Below, piece by piece: positions 47,165 through 59,200 of a DNA stretch of 64,000 nucleotides. The DNA is taken from the NCBI GenBank assembly GCA_028015205.1, contig CM051508.1:11302001-11366000 (forward strand), written 5' to 3'. Positions within the stretch are counted from its first letter, which is position 1. Every line of letters begins with the position of its first letter. The stretch comes from Mytilisepta virgata (taxonomy: Eukaryota > Mollusca > Bivalvia > Mytilida > Mytilidae). A model generated the notes under the pieces. It did no database searches and was not told the origin of the DNA. It saw only the letters and a program-made list of their open reading frames with translations. Made by a program: the position numbers and the translations under genes.

Positions 47165-47835
47165 GATTTACACGTTCATCAAGGTGTATAATATATAAAA
47201 TCTATAACGAAACTGAATAAAAATAAAATGCATAAAGTTACAAAAATAATATAGGAGTGTAGGTCGATAAATTGTAAATGTATATTTTGGCTTATGTCAT
47301 ATTAATATTCACATAAAATACTAGCCAAACTATAACTTCCTATTTGTCGCCTGGGAAATGCGAGGAATAACTTTGTCACTTAGGCGGAAGATATTGTAAA
47401 CTCATGCAGCACAATTATATTTGTAATAAAAAAGGATTTCAATGAAACAATGGAACTTTTTACACACGCATGTATTAATGAGACTATTTTTTATTGATTA
47501 TGTAGATTTGTGAGAGGTACGTAGTATTATTTAAATGTCCAATTTTCATAAGTTTAAAAGTTACCGTGTCATGACGTTAATAATGCATTTCTATTTATAC
47601 ATATGTAAGATAATAATATAAAATAATTGCAGGAGATTCGAGGAAATATATCAGCTAGTCAGAAATGTAACTGTTTATGTAGATCAATATTTTTGATAAG
47701 ACTTGTAATAGAGACTAAAAGGGTTGTACGAAATTCACTACATTATTTTCGTTCATTTCTTTATGAAAAAAACTAACAATATGTGACAGGTTCAATAATT
47801 GTTAATGATGACGTATATTCGTGTATTTTTTGTAG

Positions 47836-47902
47836 ATGTGTATGACAAAGTATAGTTGGTCAGTGCTGTTACTGTTAATGCTTGAAGTTGCACCTGTTGT
47901 AG
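47836..47902 (+). CDS. Receptor B exon 1: signal peptide
   Basis: Encodes MCMTKYSWSVLLLLMLEVAP then VV, with Leu-rich core; donor g|gttagt, phase 1. As in A, 'gtattttttgtag' lies directly before the ATG and could be a 3' splice site. Confidence 0.8.
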
Positions 47903-50900
47903 GTTAGTTTCAATTGTACATGCAAATAGTCCGAATCTGGTGAAACCTTACACGAGACTGTTCAACTGAATATTTATTGTAAATTTTGCTTTAAACAATA
48001 TGCATGATATTCCTTTGTTTTGTAATTATCAGTATTTATAATAATCATAGAATCAGGTTGAACAAATGCTTTGATTTTTAGGAATATTAGTAAATATGTG
48101 TACATGCTAAAATATGTACATTCAGAACGCTTAATATCTATGCTATCATTTTTACAGACTGTACCAATAATGATGACCCATACTCTTCATGTAAGGATGA
48201 AACTGTAATGAAAAAGTTATCTTCATGTAAAGAAGTACTTGTAGACCAAGGCGAGACAGTTTTCTTACAATGTAAAGTCTATAGCACAAATAATGCATGG
48301 CTAGTTCCAAACAGGTCAGAGAAAATTAACATTACTGTTAATCCACTGATAATCTATATAGACAGAGGACAGATTAATCCAGTAGTTGACAATACATCAT
48401 TTAATTTTATACACAATCAATATGGAAACTATGACTTAGAAATTTCTAATTTCACACAAGAACAGGACGGCACATACAAATGTCAACATGTCTTTCAGAA
48501 TAAAGCAGGAGAGGACATATACAAGGTGTTTCTTAAGCGTAAGTTATATGGTAAATGTTAAAACTCTTCAACAGTTTTACTTATTTGATTGCAAGAACAA
48601 CAGCAGAAAATGTTTTCTTTCAAATAATGATTTTGTTAGGTGTTCAGTATATGGTATTTACTTTTATTTTATTATCTAATTAAATGCAATTATATAATAT
48701 TACATAGTACTATTTTATATATCAGGCGCAATATTTATATGAGTGAAGGCGGAAATGATGCCAATAAATATATGAAGAAGTATAAATATTGATGTCTTAA
48801 TACAAACAAATACATCTAATTTGTTGGTACAAACAAACTACATATACTGTATGTTTATTTCCATTCAAGGCCCACCTACTAACTTAACAATACATAATAA
48901 AAAGGAAAAGCATACTGTACTGGGAGAAGTTGGTAAAAACCTTACCCTAATATGTACCGTGAACAGTGGAAAGCCTACAGAAACACTGCAATGGGGTAGA
49001 GATGAGAAGGTCTTCAATAAGACCACAAATGGAGTCATTTACTATACATTTACTCCAAGTTTGTCAGATCACATGTCATCATTCACGTGTTCGGCAAATA
49101 GCCCTATTTTGGAGAAACCGCTACAGGAGACAGTTCAACTGAATATTCATTGTAAGTTTTTCTTACAACTTGATGCAAACACTATGCATGATATTAAGAT
49201 AAATAAAACATAAATCTCCCAAATAGTAAAAAAATTTTGTCAACCTTTGGTATGTTGTACTTTAATGTTAAAAGATCATTACGAATAAAAAATCGTGAAC
49301 GTTCGTAAAAAATATTATTATATCCACGAATTTTGTCACAATATTGCAACCGGCTAGTCTTATTATTTTAAGACTTGTCTTGGTATAGTTGAAGACAAGA
49401 TAACGGTTACTAAACTAAGTGAAAGCCACATTAGGTAAACGTACAATGCAAAATTAGCACATTAGAAAATAATATTAGTCACATCATACTTTGATCACGA
49501 CTCTCACCAATAAGCGTATGAACATAGTAATAAGTAGGAATTAGCACGATTTATTGAATACAATGTTTATTTTTACAAATAATTATAATATGGCTACAAT
49601 TTCAATCCAAAATTAAACAAGATGTACTGTGAGCGACTGCTCACTAGTGAAACTATCATTTTCGATAGATAAAATAAACGGTCGTTATAGAGGAAGTTGA
49701 TGACGCCTTGGTCCGAAAGCGTATCCCACGATATGGCGTACCTATAGGCTTGTGACAAAAATATCAAGTACCTCTGATGAGTAATTGCAGAAATTCATGC
49801 ACGGACGTACGGAACCACAAAGGTAAAACAGTATACCCCCCTCTCCGTTGGAGCGGGTATATAAAAAGTGATGTGAAGTAAGCATCAGCTAGTGGATATA
49901 AGTCATTATCACTAGGTCTGTAATAAGTATTTCTGTATTATCCTTGAAAGTCATGATATAAATTTGGGAATTTGATGAAATTTACTCATACATAATTTGT
50001 TTCCTTTAATGATTCTAGAATTCAACATGTTGGGTATTTGGTATAAGCCTCTGCTCTTTTTACTGTTTCAAATTTTAACATGAACCGCAAACATTGGTGA
50101 AATGTCAACATACAATGCGTCAAACACAGAATTTCGGTTTATGTTTGGTTTTTGAACCACATATTTCTGTCAATTGTAGATAAACCAGTACTTAATTTGT
50201 TCTTGTCGTCAATAAAGCCTGTTGAAGGTACATCAATAAAGATATGCTGTGTTTCTGATAGTAACCCTATGACGAAATATGTAGTCTGGACGAAAAACGA
50301 ATCTTCAATTAAGAACACGACCAGTTCCCAAAACTGCATGGTCATCCAAACATTACACAGATCAGACGCAGGAGTTTATACATGTTCTGCTGTTAATGAG
50401 ATTGGTTTTTCTGAAGAAGGGACAGAGTTACATGTTTTATGTACGTTAATATGACAGTTTTTCAGTAATTTAAAGCAGATAATATATTCAGCAATTTAGG
50501 CAAATTTTACTGTCATCTTAACTTTTTATCAGTTTCATAAGTCATTAATTATGATAGATCTTTAAATTGGGAAAATTAGTTCACAAATAACTAATTGTAT
50601 TCTTACTTCAAAAGAGATAATACAAACACCAATAGATAATTTAGTCTCTACAAATATTCTGTAGACTTGCCGAAATATATGTTTGTTAAGATATGGATAC
50701 ATCAATGTAAGTTTATATGTAGATGTAAATATCTTCTGACATTATTTGCGATTTTGAAACAATCAGACATGTGGTTAAAAAAGTTAAATATTTTTTAAGC
50801 AGATTTCAATACTAGCCAAAACGTTATATATTAGATCTTCTGTTACACAAAAATTCAAGTTTGTGAAAACTAATGAGTATCTTCTATGTGCATAGATAAG

Positions 50901-53900
50901 TACTTAGATAGTTTTGGCTGACTCTTTTGATAACTGTGGCCTTTAAATGTTCTTGAACATTTTGAATCATGTTTTGGTATTCAAAATTTAAGGTTTTGGC
51001 CAGAGCCCAAGGACATAAATATTGTGCCATAGAAAGTATTGCAGTAGGATGTTTTAGGTATAAGGACAATATCAGAAACGTTATTCGGCGATTCTTGGTA
51101 CAAAAAAAAATAAATAATAAAAACCACATTCATTGAACGAAACATTTAAAAGAATATTCAAATTAAAATAAACAATTGAAATCTGGACATCTAGTGAAAG
51201 CCTACATTTTTAGAAAGTGCGTTGTAGAGTGCGTCCTTTAATCCTCTGTATAGATAAACAACAATTTCAATGCAGCCATATTTCTAATTGAAACGTTCTA
51301 CTTATTCAGACCCTCCAGATATAACCGTGAGCCTCGATCGTTTAAGAAATCACACAGAGCTGACATGCATTCCACGTGGTTTACCAAACAACTTTAGTTT
51401 TTTCAATGGGAACATCAGTCGGAATTTCAAGAACACATTCGATATATAAACAGTACAAGCAATGGGACGCTTATTATTTATAGAACAGAAAATAAGAATC
51501 TACTTTATCAGGATAATGGAATTTATATTTGTAAAGTCTCCAACAATATACCTGATGTGTACGGACAGGATATACAGAAAGAAGAAATTTTAGTTTTACC
51601 TGAAGGTAAGTTAAAAGACGTATTCGATCCGTTGCCGAAGAAATTTTGAAATCGTAAATCGAAAATTGTGACCTAAGTTATTTTTACACTTTTCACTTAT
51701 TTTTTTTAAATTTTGTCATATACTGTATGCTAATGCACAAAACTTAAATTTGTAACACTATGCATAATCCTGTCATACCCGTATGTAGATCTCGTAGAAA
51801 TAGATAGGAATACATTTAGAACTATCAAAATGACAAAAAAATGGGGCTGATTAAAGAGAAAGCGCAAAAAATCATTACAAACAAAAACGCTGAAACTTAA
51901 GTAAGGAACGTATTTTAAAAATCAGGAGTAAACTGAAGTACTCTAGAGGAACCAGGATATTTCACTCTATATGTCATTCGTCATGTTGTCTATCAAATTA
52001 AATCCCGATTACAGCGCTGCTGAAACTGACGGATTTTAATAAAAATATTTAATTTTTATTTACGTAATGATTATATAATTTTTTAAGAGAACTTTAAACA
52101 CCGAATAACCATTAACCATTTCTTAAGCCTTGATAAATACCCGGATAATCCAATTAGCTTATAAATATGATTTCTTAACACACTATGTAAAATGGTCTGC
52201 ACAAATATTGTCTTTCATTTTAAGTTACAGAAAAGAAAACCAATCAATACGTCTGTTGCAATAATTTTATTAAAGAAAGACAACAATCAAAGCAATACGT
52301 CACAATATATTTTCTTATTTTAACGATTTTTTTATCCATCTCTAAAACGACAAATGAATAGCAAATTGAAGTTAATTAATGAAATCAATTCAACTATTAC
52401 AGCTCCACAAATATTGTTTAAAAATACTAGTAGAATACAATTTGGCCAGTTTGGACAAGATAGAAACATGACAATATATATCTACAGACAGCAAGAGCCA
52501 CTCACTCCTTCTCTCATAAAAGCTGATGGTCCAATACCGAATTTAATTGCAACCAACCAATTAACAACAATAGAAGATATCATTTATGGTGTAAAGATTA
52601 AAGTACGTGTGGTTCAACTTACCTTTACCTTGAAAAGTTTGATGGAAGATGATTTTGCAAACTTCACCGTAAAAGTATGCAATAGATATGGATGTGATAA
52701 TACAAGGATACAAATGTGTTCAGCAAGTAGGTATATGTAGTAACAACGAATGTATACTATTAAACTGAATTCTAGGAAAACAGAAAAATCAGTAGAAAGA
52801 TCGTTTTGATGTACATCTGAATACAGATAAAGTTTTAAATCCTATACACGGTAATGTATACCAGTACTCCAAAGAACATTCAAAATAAAATTACGGTAGC
52901 AAGATAAAATTCTAGTCATCTATTATTTCGAAATTTGAACTGTGCTTAAGCATTAATAAAAGTCTCAAGTTTTATATTCACTTAAATATAGTCAGTTTCT
53001 GTTATTTGTATATATATCCGTATGTCTTACGATAGCATCTTAGAAATAATATTCTATCAACTACAATCTCAAAAATTATATTCAATTCATTGATAGGTCG
53101 GCCTGAACCGCCAACTAACCTAACACTCAGCACAGAAGGTACATCTCTTCAGGTAAAATGGATTTCAGGGTTTAACGGAGGTTTTATGCAGGAATTTTAC
53201 ATTGAATATCGCAGTTATCATACGTCTAACTGGACTATGATTGGACCAATCAACAGCCCAAATACCGTTCTCAAAGACCTTGTTCCAGGGACAGTTTATG
53301 AAGTAAGAATATTTGCCAGAAACACTGCTGGAGATAGTGAAAGAACAAATATCACAGAAATCAAAAGTAAGGAATTTAATGAAAAATTAATCAAATTAAA
53401 CTTATTCATTAATTAAAGACTGGTTTGTTAAAATATTATCTTGTTTATTTTTTAAAAGAATAAACAAATTCACTATGTTTTGGTGATGATGGTTATAGTT
53501 TATAAAATGTACTTTCATCATCTAATTCTATAATTAAAACTTCAATTTTTAGAAAAGGGGAGGTAAGTCTTATTGTTCACATCAAAGTGCTTTATCGTGC
53601 AAATGACACACTAGTCACACAGTGTGATATAGATTAATATAACAAGTAGGAAGAGGTAGATAAACACATATTAAATGATCTTCATGGGAAGTGAAAAGCT
53701 TGTTTTTAGTTTTATGTTATTTATTTTGTTCTGTTTTCTAGTTCTTGTATTATATCAACATAAAATTATAATTCATTAAGGGTAACGAGAATACAACTCT
53801 TAAGATATTACATCTTACGAGATTGAGAACATTAATGTCCTATGATATTGAAGAGTGAGAAACGATTTATATATCTTCACAAAAACTACTCTGCCTTTTT

Positions 53901-56266
53901 GCTGTTGAAAAAAAATATCACACTATAACATAAATATATACATACGTTTAGACAGGTGAAGAATGGTTAGGAAAAATTACATCAAGTAAAATAGTATGCA
54001 ATAAATATGGATGTGACAATACAAGTATACAGGTTTGATCAGCAGGTAGTTATATCCAGTAAAATCTAAACTATAATGTTAAGAAAACTAAATCCTAAGA
54101 AACTCAGCTCAGTTGATGATATTTCGATACTGGTCCAAAAGAGATATTAAAAATGTTCTATTCGAAAAAAGTTATTAATTTTTTAAAACTAAGGAGTATC
54201 TCCCTCGTGCATAACTCTGTCCTGTGATGTTTTATTGGCTTACCCCCTTTTAGTCTTTTTGACATTTTTTAATTTACTCTTCAACTTTTTGGATTGCTGT
54301 TTTGATTTTTGATATTTTAGGCCTGAGCGAAACCGATGAGAGGTAAACCGCCTAAATGTAGACATCTTGTGCATTAAATTTAATATCAGAAAGGTTTTTT
54401 TACAACTAAGTCGGTGTCGCTGCTCGTCTTCATGTCCCAATGATTTTTCCCAGCTCACTTTCCAGTATTTCGATACTAGCCAGAGATTGATATCTAAACC
54501 ACTTTTGGGGTGTTTGCCTTTAATCTGCCTGTTATATATGGATTACCCCCTTTTTTACTATTCCCTTTGACATCTGCCTTGGAGTTTGGTAATTTGGTTA
54601 TTACCTTTATTTACTGTTATACAAAATAACAATCCAAAGATACTAATATTAGATATAGTTAATTTATACTATGCTGTATACGACGCATTTCAAGGAGTTA
54701 CCTCTCATCAGCAGCATTAAAACCGAAACATTTGGAAGACCAAAAACTAAACTTATATTAAACAAGAAGTACTCAACCAAAAATACCGAAATAGGAAGCC
54801 AAATTTCAGCTAATGAGATCTACTATGTGCAATACAAGGAATGAACCCTTCGTATTTCTATTACTTTTGAATTTTGCTAAATACTGGTAATTTCTGTAAC
54901 AAATCATTGAATAATCATGTCAGACAAGTCTGACGACTAGGTTGGCGAATACCCTCGGGGACCTAGGGTCCACCAGCAGAGGCATCATCCCAGGAGTTTC
55001 AAAATAACAATCCAAAGATACTAATATTAGATATAGTAAATTTATACTATGCTGTATACCACGCATACAGCTGTATAATTTGTGAACAACAAGGAGTACC
55101 TCCCTCGTACATAGCTCTGTCCTTTGATGGTTTTGGCTTTATGCCTTTTCATTATTTTGGCATGTTTTAGATAGTATCTGTGCCCTGGTAGCATTGTAAC
55201 ACAACTTGTGTTGAATTTTTAGTATTTTCCTCTAATTAATATTTGCTTTGAACAAATTTGATACGTTTTCCACTAAAGACCTTTTTATCGAAGAAATGGA
55301 TAACAGAGAAATATAATGTCATTTTGTCATTCTTTATTTTATACCAATTTTGATGCACAAGATGGGCACATCAGTTCCGCCCTAGGTATACCATGATGAA
55401 AGCCAAAACTATAATCCAAAAAGCTGAAATTGTGTAATGATGGTAAACCGATGTGTAGATCACCAGAATGACAAAATAACTAACGTAGGATATGAATGAA
55501 AATTGATCTCATTGAAAAAATATTTCTAATAACAATTTTTAAATTGTATCATTGCCATATACCACATCTCTTCCTTATTACATCGATTGTTCTAAAAGGT
55601 AGAATTTGCCATTATTCAAGATTGTATGATGAATATAAACGAACTATTTCAGCTTCCAGGAAAACACAGTCCAAGAATAACCAATGGCTATTATTTGGCA
55701 ATGTGATTGGAGGTCTTTCCTTGTACTTTATTTTCTCGCATTTTGTTTTTTGTTTTCTATGGCGTAGAAAAAATGATGGAGTACGTCAAACTCTAGCCGA
55801 AAATAATTACGATGAAATTGAACTCACCAGTTTTGAGATAAACGAAGAACCAAGATCCAACGTGAGACATGACATAAATGAGCAATTGCTAAATCTTGAT
55901 TTGAACGAACCAATGCTTGGAAACCTAAGTCATGGTATAAATGTATCATGGACAGACAACGTACGTCATGCCAGAAATGATGTAACAATAGGAAACATGA
56001 GTTATGACACGGATGAAGGATCAGCAGAAAATATAAGTCGTGAGAGTACTGAAGAGGAAGCTAGTAGTCCAAGCACTAGTCCACATACTTCGTCCTTTGT
56101 AGGAGAAACAGATGCGTACGATAATATGTACCAACTTTTGCAGATAGAACAACAAGAAACCCACATCTACAAAGATCTTAATGTTCTGCAAGTTAATTGC
56201 GATGATATCTGCAAAGCAGCGAAAAAACAAAATGAAGAAAACTACGAAAATTGTAAAATAAAATAA
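47836..56266 (+). CDS. IgSF receptor B: signal, five Ig-type domains, FN3, TM helix, ITAM tail
   Basis: Eight exons, internal junctions all phase 1: 47,836-47,902 signal; 48,158-48,538 Ig1; 48,870-49,151 Ig2; 50,180-50,440 Ig3; 51,310-51,605 Ig4; 52,403-52,726 Ig5; 53,097-53,366 FN3; 55,599-56,266 stalk, TM and tail. About 850 residues if the one-base break in Ig4 is an error or the exon is skipped; read literally, translation stops at 51,447. Predicted type I cell-surface receptor with ITAM (YQLL-x9-YKDL), YDNM and YDEI in the tail, which by established SH2 biology would recruit Syk-type kinases and PI3K; that it does so here is inference. Paralogue of receptor A and of unit 0. Expression not testable here. 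Confidence 0.8.
48158..48538 (+). CDS. Receptor B exon 2: Ig1 (V-set-like)
   Basis: Same length and frame as A: VFLQC, AWLVP, EQDGTYKC, VFLKR. Eleven residues differ from A, all between residues 36 and 108, while the last 42 codons are identical. Confidence 0.85.
48870..49151 (+). CDS. Receptor B exon 3: Ig2
   Basis: PPTNLTI, KNLTLIC, LQWGRDEK, MSSFTC. Intron 2 before it is only 331 bp, against 2.39 kb in A. Confidence 0.85.
50180..50440 (+). CDS. Receptor B exon 4: Ig3 (I-set-like)
   Basis: SIKICCVSDSNP, YVVWTKN, SDAGVYTCSAVNEIG. Intact; ends VL with donor t|gtacgt. Confidence 0.85.
51310..51605 (+). CDS. Receptor B exon 5: Ig4 with a one-base frame break
   Basis: Starts after ttattcag and reads PPDITVSLDRLRNHTELTC (first Cys). 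The frame then changes in the six-T run at 51,398-51,403. The +1 frame continues WEHQSEFQEHIRY, NGTLIIYR and QDNGIYICKVSN (second Cys) to the donor g|gtaag. One missing T explains the break: the exon is 296 bp, and 297 would restore the phase 1-1 symmetry of every other domain exon. Read literally it stops at 51,447-51,449. Real mutation or homopolymer sequencing error cannot be told apart here. Confidence 0.75.
52403..52726 (+). CDS. Receptor B exon 6: divergent Ig-like domain (Ig5)
   Basis: The acceptor 'caactattacag' and donor a|gtaggt give a phase 1-1 exon of 108 residues: PQILFKNTSRIQFGQFGQ, RNMTIYIYRQQEP, LMEDDFANFTVKVCNRYGCD. The F-strand pattern D-x-A-x-F-x-V fits an Ig fold, but there is no Cys at the B-strand position, and the only cysteines are in VCNRYGC and MCS. 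Domain type is inferred. Absent from A. Confidence 0.7.
53097..53366 (+). CDS. Receptor B exon 7: fibronectin type III domain
   Basis: Phase 1-1 exon of 90 residues with the FN3 hallmarks in order: PEPPTNLTLS, LQVKW (core Trp), EFYIEYRS, NWTMIGPIN, LVPGTVYEVRIFARNTAGDS. Such FN3 domains commonly form membrane-proximal spacers in IgSF receptors. Absent from A. Confidence 0.9.
53960..54050 (+). pseudogene. Ig5 exon fragment
   Basis: Reads IVCNKYGCDNTSIQV then a stop, then SA before gtagt, matching the 3' end of the Ig5 exon (VCNRYGCDNTRIQMCSA). An orphan piece of a duplicated domain exon lying in the FN3-TM intron. Confidence 0.65.
54626..54943 (+). mobile_element. 310-bp repeat, copy 5 (near full length)
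   Basis: Best reference copy, from 'taacaatccaaagatacta' to 'gtctgacgactagg'. A partial tandem copy follows at 55,004-55,065. The A deletion breakpoint maps inside this copy. Confidence 0.7.
55599..56266 (+). CDS. Receptor B exon 8: stalk, TM helix and ITAM tail
   Basis: Phase 1 acceptor after a pyrimidine tract. A basic stalk leads to the 26-residue TM (55,685-55,762, WLLFGNVIGGLSLYFIFSHF...; GNVIG is a GxxxG pattern), then WRRKN and a tail of about 140 residues. Tyr motifs in order: YDEI (55,808), SYDTD, YDNM, then ITAM YQLL-x9-YKDL (56,129-56,179), and NYENC at the end. Ser/Thr/Glu-rich ESTEEEASSPSTS precedes the ITAM. AATAAA-like sequence overlaps the stop region. The upstream open frame to 55,496 is intron. 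Confidence 0.85.
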
Positions 56267-59200
56267 TAATAGAATTGTCCATTCTATCTGTTAGAAATTA
56301 AAATGCTAAAGGCTGCATGCATTACAAACATAATATATTTGCTCTATTGTTTTCCAGATATAATTAATTAGTCATTTTGCAACGCGATAGCACTGATGAA
56401 GGATCTCAGTTATCCGAACATTTTGCTAAGCTTGGATTATTTTTGTGATTCAAAATTTTATTTGTTTTTATAATGTTTTGCAACTTTTAGCCATTTATAT
56501 ATATATATACATTTTAGATAACCATTGTATTCTATAAAACATGATATAAATTCAATGGATAAGGTTAATACATTTTCTCATCGGTACCCAGTTTTACGTT
56601 GACAAATATTTTTAGAGAGTATAAGATTATTTAAATATTATCTTACAGTTCTAAATTGCAGTCAACAGAATCGAGACGCAATTAGTCATATGGTTTGATA
56701 TATCTACGAGAATAACCATTATTTTATAAAAGTAAAAATAATAATGACAATATCAGTAGTTAGACCATTCATTTACATACAATACACACTTAAAGATGTA
56801 TAAGCCAATTTTGAAGGAACTGACTCAAAAAAATTTTTTTAGAGGTTCCAATGAGAGAGTAACTGTATTTATTATCTAAGAAAATTTGAAGCAAAGTAAA
56901 TAAATAGCTGAAATTAAGGTTTGCAATTCCACCCGTTACCGACTCTCAATAAATGTCGAAAAATGCGACACTTACTTAATATAAAATTCATTTTGGTTAG
57001 AGATTATAACGGTAACAGAAACTAGGAAAACAAGATATCCCTATATTATAATTCTTTGTACGTATTTGAATGCCTCTGTTGGCACATCTTTTTTCCTTCC
57101 TTTGGTTTTTTTTTATTTGTAATAGCATTTATTGGTCCACAAAAGATCGACAGGAAAACAGTATGTCCAAGTGACAGTTTCTTAGTTGTTTGTTTGGGTC
57201 CATGTGCTAATGTTTTTAATTTTTGTGTGTGTTATGTAACTGTTTTGTCTTTGTTCTAGTCATTTCCTATCTCGGTTTTTTCTTTGTCTCTAGATTGATG
57301 GTTGTTGGATGGTCCTTCGGATGTTCTAACCTTATTCAACTGTTATTACATATCAAATGGAATTGAAACGTAGTCCTGGAATTATCCTTATTGCACAGTT
57401 TTAATAATACTTTTCTATATAAGTCCTCAATTGTTGGTTAGAGGGTTTCATTTTATTAACAACCTTATCTTTCAAGCAAAAATAGCGAGTATAGAATCGT
57501 GGAGCAATTATAAAGCAGAATATTAGCCAACATATATTGATTTTCAGTTTTATACATATAGATTCTCCTTCAGGTACGAATAGGTTATGGAATAACTTCG
57601 CCCCAGCGTGTTAAAATCTAAAATTTACTATCGAGGGTGGAGAAAGTCTATAACTCTCGAATAAATTGAAGGATAATCTGTTTCTCCTATGATTTTCAAC
57701 AAACGCCTCAAGAAAATGAGGTTGCTATGCATTTTGTTTACATCAACGCTATTCCGGAAGTTCTCTAGTTTATCTTTCCAATAAACGTAAAAAAAAACAG
57801 CGCGAATTCCCATGCAGAAATTTAATCACCGGGAAGTGGTTAAAAATAGTATTTATTTTTATCCCACTGATTAAACACGTCGAGAATAGGAGAAATGATT
57901 CCTCAAAATTTTGTTGTAATAGTAATGGAAATAAATATTTGATTAAAAAGTGCCTTTTCTTCAATAATTGACCCCGCCATAAGTTGTTTTTACCCAAAAT
58001 CAAGAAAATCATTTGTCTGTATTGCTTATCAGGTCTCACTGATTTCAAATTGCCACTTTTTCAATTCTCACAATTTGCCCTCAGCCTAAGAATTTATTAA
58101 TATATGTTCATTTTCTAAGTGAGTGTATAATGTAAAAAGGAATTAATCGATGAATTCCAGCTCCTCTTTCTTTGCAACTTTAATACGATATAAAACACCA
58201 ACTAAACCATTGAGAAGACACGGAAGTTCCCAAAACACTTCCAAAAAAGATCACTGCGAAGTTTACCAATACACGTTTCTATCTCATCTCTGATTACAGA
58301 GTTACTTCTGAATTGTCCTTGTGTGTGTTAAAATTTACATCAAGGATTAAATATTAGTGACATTGTTAATAATTGAAAACAAGTTAATAAAATATCTGCA
58401 ATGAAATTGTTTATCACATCCTGTGCATTACATTTGGTAGGAAAGAATGTATTATCACTCAGTCGATACCTCTGTTGGTGGATTCCAAGTCCCAGCTCAG
58501 TTGCTACTTTGAATTTACAGTTACACAAATGATATCGTTTTTGAAAAGTGGGACGTATCCACCTCGTGTATAGATATGTCCTTAGAATGTTTTTGGCTTT
58601 ACCTTTTTTTTTTATCTTTTTGGCCTTTGTTAATTTTCTCTTCAAAATTTTGGATTATTGTTTTGGTGTTCCAGCATTTTAGGCTTTTGGCAAAACTGAT
58701 GATTCGTAAAACGACAATATGTGCACATCTCGGGCATCAAATTTGGTGTCAAAGAAAGTTTGAATAAAAGTATTTCTTGTTTTTTGCAAAATAAGTATAC
58801 TCTCAGGTGACAGTGGTAGAGGCATTTAGATTTAATCTGCAGAATAGGGTGTTGCAGAAATTCATCAACAGAACAAAATCTAAATCAGACGATTTGACCA
58901 AAAATATCAATTGAAATATAGCAGTGCAAAGTCTCAATGCAGAACTGGGCACAGAATAACACGGAAATAGCGTATTTCCTCTCATTGACAAACACATTTT
59001 ATTAAATTTTAATGACCATATTTGTTAATACACTTAATAGATATTTCCAATTCATTCAATGACTTTAATTGCAATAGGGAAGACATTCATCAATGAACGT
59101 TTACATTTTTGTTTTTTTTTCGATTTTAAGATGGCTTCATTAAATGGTGAAACTTAATTAATATCGTTTGTAACAACCCACTCTGAAAAATTTGACATGT

